Source: an uncultured Clostridia bacterium
Lineage (GTDB): Bacteria; Bacillota; Clostridia; Oscillospirales; Ruminococcaceae
Length of the DNA stretch: 11,677 nucleotides
Direction of reading: 5' to 3'
Assembly: GCA_937891895.1 (NCBI GenBank)
Contig: CALATN010000227.1
Coordinates: 1 to 11,677, forward strand
Position numbers and translations under genes: made by a program. How positions within the stretch are numbered: position 1 is the stretch's first letter; every line of letters begins with the position of its first letter. The notes below the pieces were generated by a model. That model saw only the letters and a program-made list of their open reading frames with translations. It made no database searches and had not been told where the DNA came from. Below, piece after piece: positions 6,448 through 11,677 of the stretch.

Positions 6448-8154
6448 TTATCTTTCGTAATAATTTCTTTCTTTTGTTTGGTTTGTTCTGAATAAATTCT
6501 TTGCAGTGGATTCAATTTCATTATCGAGTCCGCAGTTGAAAAGTTCGCTATCTTCGTTACGTTTCTCAAAACAGTTGATAGCAAAAAGAGAAATACTTCC
6601 TGCTAAAGCTTTTGCCCAACCGCTTAAACCGACTTTGCTTTTATCTGAATAAACAAGCTCATTTACAGCATAAGCAACTTTTCTGAATTCTTCTTTAACC
6701 GCTGAAAGCTGTTTACGCAGAGAAACAATAACCGATTTATCTTCTTCCTGTTCTTTAAGCTTATCCTTGAAATTGTCAATAAGCATTTTCAGCATATCGG
6801 GCAGTTTTATGCTTTTTCTCTGCTGATAACTTAAATGAAGCTCTTTTGCAATGCACTGTTCAAGCTGATAGTTTTCATCAACAATTTCACGACAGCGTTC
6901 AACAGCTTCCTCGTTTGTAGCTGTGTATGGAACATTAAGTGCGTCACGAATTTTCTTGAATTGACGGGCAGCATTAAAATTTTCTCGTTCTGATTGACAT
7001 AGCTTATCACTTAATTCGGAATATTTCTGATTAAGGTCACGCTGAATTTCACGTTCTGACCTTGCACGTTCAAAATCACGTTCTGCCTGTTCGTGCAATA
7101 TATCAGCATCATATTTAAGCTGTTTTGCATCAGAAATTAGAGAAGCAAGCTGTTCTTCTTTTTGAGAAATGCCAGCTTCACGCTCATCAAGCTCTTTGGT
7201 ACGTTCTGTAAGGTCAGCAGAAACTTCTGCTTCTCGTTTATGTAAATTTTCTTTGCGACGTTCAATGTGTTTTTTCTCACGCTGATTATCAATCTGCTGA
7301 ACAGCAACAGCCTTTTTCTGTATTTCAAGCTGTTGAAGTTCTTCGGGAGTAACGGTGATGTTGTGAGAAAGTAGCTGCTTCTTGCCGACAATGTAACTCT
7401 CATCCGCTGCAAGCTCCATTTCACGCAAAGGCTGCAATTCTTCGGTAAGACGTTTCTTTTCTTCCTGAATATCCTTGTATTCATCAACGGTAAAGTTGTA
7501 ACCTCTGGATTTCTGCGGTGCGGCAATTTCAAGACCGTATGATTTGCATATCTCAGTAAAAACGGCTCGCTCGTGTTCACGCCATTTAGTAGCAGCATTA
7601 ACTCCCGTATATCCCATTTCTTCAAGAGCCTTTGCCATAGCATTTCTTGTGTCAAGACCTTTTGAATAATGTCCGACAGGAATGTAATTGATGTGCAGGT
7701 GCGGAGTAGCTTCATCCATATGAATGACAGCATTGAAAACGTAAAAGTTTGGATTGTTCTTAATGTAATGTTCCGCATATTCGATAAGACACTGTTTTGC
7801 GATTTCTGCGTCAGGAGTGCCACAGCCTGTATCGTGCATATCACCGACCTGAACTAAATCTTCATAAAAGCTTTTCTGCTTATTGTTAGCAACGAGAGTA
7901 TAATCGCAAACCTTATGATTGAACAGGTGAAAGAAATAGTCAGTATCTATCCGACGGCATTTTCTTGTCTGCTTATCATTGTAACGTTCAACAGATTTGC
8001 TGAACAGATCATCATAGGCTTTCGCCAAAGGGATACGGACAATCTCAATATTTTGCGGAGTGCGTGAGGTATCAACATTTTTAGCAAAGAAGCATCTGTT
8101 GTTATGCGACAAACTGCCTTTACCGACAACGTGGGAAATTCTTTTTTCTTTCAA
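6448..8154 (-). CDS. mobV: MobV-family relaxase (Pre/Mob plasmid recombination enzyme)
   Basis: Nicks the element's origin of transfer and pilots the strand into a recipient through a co-resident conjugation system. Of 568 residues, the first 210 form the relaxase domain. Motif I HNNR at 17-20 matches HNER of pMV158 MobM, whose His22 is the nucleophile, so His17 is the predicted catalytic residue. Motif III HMDEATPHLH at 145-154 supplies the metal site (His145, Glu148, His152, His154 by analogy). Residues about 225-480 are dense in Glu, Lys, Arg and Leu and should form long coiled coils, as expected for dimerisation in this family. The start is a TTG at 8154 preceded by AAAGGAGG with an 8-bp gap; no in-frame ATG precedes motif I. 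It heads the leftward four-gene operon, and the upstream repeats are its probable target. Confidence 0.93.
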   Translation of the reverse strand: MKEKRISHVVGKGSLSHNNRCFFAKNVDTSRTPQNIEIVRIPLAKAYDDLFSKSVERYNDKQTRKCRRIDTDYFFHLFNHKVCDYTLVANNKQKSFYEDLVQVGDMHDTGCGTPDAEIAKQCLIEYAEHYIKNNPNFYVFNAVIHMDEATPHLHINYIPVGHYSKGLDTRNAMAKALEEMGYTGVNAATKWREHERAVFTEICKSYGLEIAAPQKSRGYNFTVDEYKDIQEEKKRLTEELQPLREMELAADESYIVGKKQLLSHNITVTPEELQQLEIQKKAVAVQQIDNQREKKHIERRKENLHKREAEVSADLTERTKELDEREAGISQKEEQLASLISDAKQLKYDADILHEQAERDFERARSEREIQRDLNQKYSELSDKLCQSERENFNAARQFKKIRDALNVPYTATNEEAVERCREIVDENYQLEQCIAKELHLSYQQRKSIKLPDMLKMLIDNFKDKLKEQEEDKSVIVSLRKQLSAVKEEFRKVAYAVNELVYSDKSKVGLSGWAKALAGSISLFAINCFEKRNEDSELFNCGLDNEIESTAKNLFRTNQTKERNYYER

Positions 8155-8181
8155 GGTGTAAACCTCCTTTCATTTTGATAA

Positions 8182-8372
8182 GCAAGGGATAGCTTGCATA
8201 GTTCTGTTACTCTTTCCAAGAGTAACCCCGAGGTACTATTGGACATTCCGCAAGCTACATATCCAATAGTCCGGGGCTCTCCGAGGGGGATTTCGCTTTC
8301 TGCGGAAAGCGATGAGCTTCGCTGAAACTATACATCTATTTCTGAAAACAAAATATACAGCGTATCCCTTGC
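8182..8372. other. Candidate oriT / structured leader upstream of the relaxase
   Basis: Part of the 413-bp non-coding stretch between the relaxase and the rightward gene. Stems seen: GTTACTCTT 8206-8214 with AAGAGTAAC 8218-8226 (3-nt loop); ACTATTGGA 8235-8243 with TCCAATAGT 8262-8270; TAGCTTGC 8190-8197 with GCAAGCTA 8250-8257; TCGCTTTC 8293-8300 with GAAAGCGA 8305-8312; and an outer GCAAGGGATA 8182-8191 with TATCCCTTGC 8363-8372. The third stem crosses the second, making a pseudoknot-type arrangement. CCCCG (8226-8230) and CGGGG (8271-8275, after one unpaired base) could extend the second stem. MobV origins of transfer lie just upstream of mob and consist of alternative hairpins, so oriT is the favoured reading. 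The nick site is not identified. A regulatory RNA leader of the mob operon is the alternative. Confidence 0.65.
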
Positions 8373-8382
8373 CTGTACTTCC

Positions 8383-8409
8383 AGTATATCAAGCAAAAGC
8401 TTCTGAAAA
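8383..8409 (-). promoter_or_regulatory. Possible promoter of the mob-replication operon
   Basis: On the minus strand an extended -10 (TG-A-TATACT, 8391-8383) lies downstream of a weak TTTTCA (8409-8404) with a short 15-bp spacer. If used, the transcript would begin near 8376 and its roughly 220-nt leader would contain all the stems of the candidate oriT. The -35 is poor, so this is tentative. Confidence 0.3.
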
Positions 8410-8424
8410 AACTTCGATACGTTT

Positions 8425-8460
8425 AAACGCAAAAATAAACGCTGTAATTTTGCGTTTTTT
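8425..8460 (+). terminator. Rho-independent-like terminator, rightward
   Basis: AAACGCAAAA (8425-8434) pairs with TTTTGCGTTT (8448-8457) around a 13-nt loop and runs into a tract ending TTTTTT at 8460. The U tract is only on the plus strand. There is no rightward gene just before it, so it would either end a short transcript from the structured region or shield the next gene. The left arm overlaps a 10-bp palindrome CGTTTAAACG at 8420-8429. Confidence 0.5.
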
Positions 8461-8483
8461 CATCATACTATCACATTTGTTAG

Positions 8484-8512
8484 TGGAAATTAGCGTAACT
8501 TTATGGTATAAT
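8484..8512 (+). promoter_or_regulatory. Promoter of the zinc-protein gene
   Basis: TATAAT at 8507-8512 with an upstream TGG (extended -10) and TGGAAA at 8484-8489, 17 bp apart. Transcription would start near 8519. GCGTTTG occurs twice just downstream (8532-8538 and 8544-8550, 12 bp apart) and could be an operator. AAGGA at 8554-8558 is the ribosome site, 9 bp before the ATG. Confidence 0.65.
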
Positions 8513-8567
8513 CAAAGACAGAATAAGTTATGCGTTTGTATAAGCGTTTGAAAAAGGACGGATAAAT

Positions 8568-9641
8568 ATGAAAAATTACACCCTTTACAGAGTGAATAGC
8601 CACATCAAAACCGTAGATTTTATCACCAACATTGCCGATGAAGAACTGAACAGCGCAGAAACATTTAAAAAATATATATCAACGCCTGTAACCTTTAGCT
8701 TTGACGAAATTTTATTGCAACTGGAACAGTTCCGCAGCAGGTACGAGCGTTTGAAAGATTTTGCAAGAAAAACTATTGAATACATAACCAAGGGGCAGGA
8801 CGTTAATGTTGTGCTTACAAATGAGTATAAGACTTTGGCAGAAAAAGAAAATAATTTCTTTGCGAAATATTACCTTGAAAAGCTATGGGAAATTTATACC
8901 GTAGGCAGAAAAAATCTTAATAAGATAACAGGATTTATTACTAACGCTATGACTAATAGCGGTGAAGAAAAAGCCTACCGCAATCAGCTTAATAATATTG
9001 CTGCTGAAATGGAACAGCTGATTATTATGGATTGGTTTTACAATCATATTCCTGATACAAGTAATAGGGTTATACAAGAGAACATAGGATATGTTGTTTT
9101 GCGTGGCAATGGTGTCAATGAGATGTACATGACAACAGAACTGTCATTGTTGCCGTTTCTTTATGAGTACAGCTATTTAATAAGCAGTATTGGTATGCAG
9201 GTGTATGAGTGCAGTTATTGTCACAAGCATTATTTGAGTGTCGGGAATAATGTCTGCTGCGGTGATGAAAAGTGCCTGTTACAGAAGAAAAAGGATATAC
9301 GCAAGGGCAAGAAGGACGAGTTTTCTGACATAAAAAAAGGCTACTGCGGTTATGTTCGAGGATTGAAACATAAGCTCACAGAAGCCAAGAAAAGTGAATA
9401 TGCTATTGATTTATTTACCGACGCACAGAACAAAGCTGAAAAGTACGTTTCCAATGTTATTGAGGAATATCGTGATAGTGGCAAACGTCCCGACGCTGAT
9501 TTTGATGATGTAATTACTGCTGCCAAGAATGCTATGCGTAAGCTAACAAACAGGTTATACAAGATGTCTGATTCAGAAACAGAAGAAATTTACTGCAAGA
9601 TGGTTGAAGGGGATGTTTTGTTTGAGATAGAGAGATTATGA
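8568..9641 (+). CDS. Unknown protein with C-terminal treble-clef-like zinc site (resembles DUF6076 proteins)
   Basis: A 357-residue soluble protein whose function I do not recognise. Residues 1-205 are mostly helical with no known catalytic motif. At 212-236 a zinc site is clear: Cys215, Cys218, Cys230 or Cys231, and Cys236, in YECSYCHKHYL then CCGDEKC. It is followed by a very basic KKKDIRKGKKDE stretch and a helical tail to 357. The Cys pattern with the preceding aromatic-rich segment is like that of CGNR or DUF6076-type proteins found in Firmicutes mobile elements; the family name is from memory and not confirmed. A nucleic-acid-binding role is inferred. It is transcribed away from the relaxase from its own promoter, on the far side of the candidate oriT, a typical place for a cargo or regulatory gene. 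It ends 14 bp from the convergent transporter gene. Confidence 0.75.
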   Translation: MKNYTLYRVNSHIKTVDFITNIADEELNSAETFKKYISTPVTFSFDEILLQLEQFRSRYERLKDFARKTIEYITKGQDVNVVLTNEYKTLAEKENNFFAKYYLEKLWEIYTVGRKNLNKITGFITNAMTNSGEEKAYRNQLNNIAAEMEQLIIMDWFYNHIPDTSNRVIQENIGYVVLRGNGVNEMYMTTELSLLPFLYEYSYLISSIGMQVYECSYCHKHYLSVGNNVCCGDEKCLLQKKKDIRKGKKDEFSDIKKGYCGYVRGLKHKLTEAKKSEYAIDLFTDAQNKAEKYVSNVIEEYRDSGKRPDADFDDVITAAKNAMRKLTNRLYKMSDSETEEIYCKMVEGDVLFEIERL

Positions 9642-9655
9642 GAAATATTAAATAT

Positions 9656-10525
9656 CTATTCTTGTTTTGTCTTTTCTTTTATCAATTCCCCGCACATTGC
9701 TCCCCCTATAATCAGTACCGCACCTATAATCTGCAATACCGTAAGTCGCTCATCAAGCATAATTGCTGAAAACATTACCGCTGAAAGAGGCTCAAGATAA
9801 CCGCACACAGCTACCGTCTGAACAGGCAGTCTGCCAATTGAGGAAAAGTAAAAATAACAGCCTACACCTGTATTCACAAGTCCGAGAATAACTATCGGCA
9901 GTACACTTTCAGGTTGAACATCTATCACACACCCTTGCTTTATTCCTACAAAAACAGCAGCGGTCAGAAAACTTATGAAAAGCTGAAGCATTGAGTTTTC
10001 AAGTCCTGTAATACTCGTTGCTTTCTTATTGCATATCACCATAAATGCGTACATCACTGCTGACATCAGACCGCAGAAGATACCCCATTTGTTAAGCTGT
10101 CCACTGATATTGCCGTTTACAAGAAATATACCTGCAAGCACAGCGATAAAGCCTGTGATTTTAGGCAAAGTCAGTCTTTCCTTGAACAACAGCGGTGATA
10201 ATACCATTACAATGACAGGTCCGCAGTAGTACAGAAGCGAGGAAATGCTCACGCCGATTCGCGAGTAAGCTTCATAAAGAAACATCCAGCTTGCACCCAT
10301 TGCAATACCTGACACAGCAAGAAATGCAGATTGCTTTTTATGCTTGTAAAATGACGGTTTGCCACCTGTGAGAAAGAAAATTGCTATAAGAAACATACTT
10401 CCTATAAGCGTTCTGAGCAGAACTATTTCATAGCTCGAAAGGTTGATATGACTTGCAACAATACCGTTTGTTCCGAACATAAGCAATGCCAGCAGGTATT
10501 TTAAAAGTGGCAGTTTGTTTTTCAT
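9656..10525 (-). CDS. EamA/DMT-family inner-membrane transporter
   Basis: Drug/metabolite transporter superfamily permease, usually an exporter of amino acids, metabolites or drugs. The 289-residue protein has about ten hydrophobic segments (roughly 8-26, 33-53, 67-85, 92-112, 121-137, 148-165, 178-197, 208-228, 237-257 and 262-280). It consists of two EamA repeats of five segments each; the second ends with the familiar EPLSAVMFSAIMLDE and a GAVLIIGG helix, the first with GPVIVMVLSPLLFKE and a matching helix. AAGGAG (10540-10535) lies 9 bp before the ATG. It is divergent from a LysR-type gene with shared dyads, so it is probably that regulator's target. The substrate is unknown. Confidence 0.92.
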   Translation of the reverse strand: MKNKLPLLKYLLALLMFGTNGIVASHINLSSYEIVLLRTLIGSMFLIAIFFLTGGKPSFYKHKKQSAFLAVSGIAMGASWMFLYEAYSRIGVSISSLLYYCGPVIVMVLSPLLFKERLTLPKITGFIAVLAGIFLVNGNISGQLNKWGIFCGLMSAVMYAFMVICNKKATSITGLENSMLQLFISFLTAAVFVGIKQGCVIDVQPESVLPIVILGLVNTGVGCYFYFSSIGRLPVQTVAVCGYLEPLSAVMFSAIMLDERLTVLQIIGAVLIIGGAMCGELIKEKTKQE

Positions 10526-10557
10526 TTATGGTCACTCCTTGACAAATTCTGTTTTTA

Positions 10558-10566
10558 AGTATATCA
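10558..10566 (-). promoter_or_regulatory. Extended -10 promoter of the transporter gene
   Basis: On the minus strand TG-A-TATACT spans 10566-10558, about 33 bp before the ATG. A TTGTAA 15 bp further upstream is a weak -35. The element overlaps the TATCATAGAT dyad half at 10562-10571, so a bound regulator would sit on this promoter. Confidence 0.45.
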
Positions 10567-10616
10567 TAGATTCAAGAATTACAAAAGCGAATGTTTATCA
10601 TGATATCTATGATAAA
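10562..10616. promoter_or_regulatory. LysR-type operator dyads in the divergent intergenic region
   Basis: TTTATCAT at 10594-10601 and ATGATAAA at 10609-10616 form an 8-bp inverted repeat with a 7-bp centre. This carries T-N11-A type symmetry as expected for LysR binding boxes. A second half, TATCATAGAT at 10562-10571, is the exact complement of ATCTATGATA at 10605-10614, 33 bp away. One site near the regulator start and one over the transporter -10 matches the usual two-site (recognition and activation) arrangement of the family. Binding is inferred. Confidence 0.6.
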
Positions 10617-10638
10617 TTCAGATATAAGGAGCAAATCT

Positions 10639-11511
10639 ATGGATATGAACATTACAAAGTATATAGCATTTGTTAAAACAGCGGAATATGGCAGCTTCAC
10701 CAAGGCGGCGGAAATGCTGAATTATTCACAGTCCGGCATAAGCCGTATGATTGCCGACCTTGAAAAAGAATGGAAGGTTACCCTGTTGGAACGCAGTAAA
10801 GCAGGCGTAAAGCTGACCTCCGACGGAATGAAACTTCTGCCTTTCGCAAAGAGTGTTTGTGCAGAATATGAAAAATTACAGATGCAGGTCGATGAGCTTA
10901 ACGGCTTGCAGTCGGGACTTATCAGGATAGGTACTTTTTCAAGCGTTGCAACTCACTGGCTGCCTAATATTATCAAGGCATTTCAACAGGATTATCCCAA
11001 TATTGATTATGAGCTTTTGCTGGGTGACTATACCGAAATTGAAGAATGGATAGCAAACGGACGTGTTGACTGCGGTTTTCTTCGATTACCGACAAAGCCT
11101 GAATTTGAAACCATATTCCTTGAACAGGACGCACTTATGGCAATTATCCCTGAAAATCACAAGTATGCAGAATGTGAAAGATTCCCCGTAAAAGCCTTGT
11201 GTGATGAGCCTTTTATGCTGCTTGAAAAGGGAGCAAAGGCAGAAATATCGGAAGTATTTGAACGCAACGGACTTACTCCTGATGTGAAATTTACAACGTG
11301 GGACGATTACGCAGTAATGTCAATGGTGGAAAGCGGTCTGGGCATTGCTATATTGCCGAAGCTGATATTAAAACGTGTGCCGTACCGCATAGTTTCAAAG
11401 GAGCTTGATGTACCTGCATACCGAAACATCGGAATCGCCTTTAAGGACAGGCAGACGCTTTCTGTTGCGGCGGCAAGGTTTCTTCAGTATCTTGATTGCA
11501 GATATACATAA
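10639..11511 (+). CDS. LysR-family transcriptional regulator
   Basis: Effector-responsive DNA-binding regulator, 290 residues, normal for the family. The N-terminal winged helix has the LysR helix-turn-helix at about 19-38 (SFTKAAEMLNYSQSGISRMI), followed by the linker helix and LERSKAGVKLTSDG. The periplasmic-binding-like effector domain runs from about 92 (SGLIRIGTFSS) to the end, with GLGIAILPKL in its second lobe. The ATG at 10639 was chosen because AAGGAG (10626-10631) is 7 bp upstream. An ATG at 10591 would lie within the operator dyad region and lacks a ribosome site. Divergent orientation to the EamA transporter suggests it controls that gene and itself. The effector cannot be deduced. 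Confidence 0.92.
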   Translation: MDMNITKYIAFVKTAEYGSFTKAAEMLNYSQSGISRMIADLEKEWKVTLLERSKAGVKLTSDGMKLLPFAKSVCAEYEKLQMQVDELNGLQSGLIRIGTFSSVATHWLPNIIKAFQQDYPNIDYELLLGDYTEIEEWIANGRVDCGFLRLPTKPEFETIFLEQDALMAIIPENHKYAECERFPVKALCDEPFMLLEKGAKAEISEVFERNGLTPDVKFTTWDDYAVMSMVESGLGIAILPKLILKRVPYRIVSKELDVPAYRNIGIAFKDRQTLSVAAARFLQYLDCRYT

Positions 11512-11521
11512 TAAAAAAGTG

Positions 11522-11550
11522 TTGACAAACTATGCTGATTGCGGTATAAT
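11522..11550 (+). promoter_or_regulatory. Consensus promoter of the MarR-type gene
   Basis: TTGACA at 11522-11527 and TATAAT at 11545-11550 with exactly 17 bp between, 11 bp after the LysR stop codon. A promoter this strong normally needs a repressor, and the palindrome directly downstream fits that. Confidence 0.88.
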
Positions 11551-11552
11551 AA

Positions 11553-11574
11553 CATAGTCCCAAATGGGACTATG
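11553..11574. promoter_or_regulatory. 22-bp palindromic operator, probable MarR autoregulatory site
   Basis: CATAGTCCCA and TGGGACTATG are perfect 10-bp arms separated by AA. The site begins 2 bp after the -10 hexamer, covers the expected transcription start, and ends where the GGAGGT ribosome site (11574-11579) begins. Position and symmetry are typical for self-repression by a MarR dimer, which is inferred. Confidence 0.75.
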
Positions 11575-11583
11575 GAGGTAAAC

Positions 11584-11677
11584 ATGAATAAGAAAACTCA
11601 TCAGCTTTTAAATGATGTGAACCGTGCAATCATCAAGTTCCGTGGGGTGTATTCCGCATGGTCTAAGAAGCATGGTA
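11584..11677 (+). CDS. MarR-family transcriptional regulator, 5' end only
   Basis: Only 31 codons are visible before the window ends. GGAGGT at 11574-11579 lies 4 bp before the ATG. The helical, basic start (NKKTHQLLNDVNRAIIKFRG, then YSAWSKKHG) resembles the first dimerisation helix and following segment of MarR-type regulators, which often read into a winged helix from about residue 35. The consensus promoter with a palindrome over the start site supports an autoregulated repressor. The DNA-binding domain itself is outside the window, so the family call rests on a short stretch and context. Confidence 0.65.
   Translation, partial: MNKKTHQLLNDVNRAIIKFRGVYSAWSKKHG

Noticed and set aside
7137..7844. 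Long minus-strand open frame of 235 codons within the relaxase gene
   Set aside because: Shadow of mobV in another frame; no motifs and no ribosome site, while mobV has all catalytic motifs.
8312..8551. 79-codon rightward open frame upstream of the zinc-protein gene
   Set aside because: No ribosome site, unusual composition, and it runs through the terminator hairpin and the promoter of the next gene.
10007..10014. TCAAGTCC match to the tRNA-Leu T arm
   Set aside because: Only 8 bases and inside the transporter gene; expected by chance.
11561..11570. Ten-base match to the complement of the tRNA-Leu T-arm/acceptor region (possible attR)
   Set aside because: It is in inverted orientation, so not a direct att repeat, and is fully explained as part of the 22-bp palindrome.

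Overview
The window reads as chromosomal DNA of a low-to-moderate-GC Gram-positive Clostridia species, most likely a Ruminococcus-type gut bacterium. This rests on strong AGGAGG-type ribosome sites, TTG starts, consensus sigma-A promoters and the overall look of the proteins; the genus is an inference. A mobile element has entered next to a tRNA gene.

Left flank (1-2702): three co-directional housekeeping genes, namely the 3' part of a cysteine desulfurase, a rhodanese-less thiI (tRNA 4-thiouridine synthase) and a Cof-type HAD phosphatase. They are followed by tRNA-Leu(GAG) with a perfect consensus promoter and its own terminator. The desulfurase and ThiI very probably form a sulfur relay for tRNA s4U8.

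Mobile element (about 2703 to at least 9641): a tyrosine integrase lies about 90 bp past the tRNA and is transcribed toward it. It is bracketed by four copies of TGTCCGTT, which are candidate integrase arm sites. Upstream is an iteron cluster (GCACGCC in both orientations) beside an AT-rich tract. Then comes a leftward operon of four genes: MobV relaxase, small HTH protein, CHC2 zinc-finger protein and SF3 helicase. Upstream of the relaxase a 413-bp non-coding region holds dense inverted repeats, some mutually crossing, and is the likely oriT. On its far side a rightward gene encodes a zinc-binding protein of unknown function. Together these describe an integrative mobilizable element: Int integrates and excises, the helicase plus zinc-finger protein may replicate the excised circle from the iterons, and the relaxase nicks oriT for transfer by another element's conjugation machinery. 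No conjugation-channel genes are visible.

Right part (9656-11677): an EamA-type transporter on the minus strand, a divergent LysR-type regulator whose shared intergenic region carries matching dyads, and the start of a MarR-type gene with a perfect promoter and a 22-bp palindromic operator candidate. Only 14 bp separate the zinc-protein gene from the transporter gene, and no copy of the tRNA 3' end was found to the right. Whether this block is cargo or flanking chromosome is therefore unresolved.
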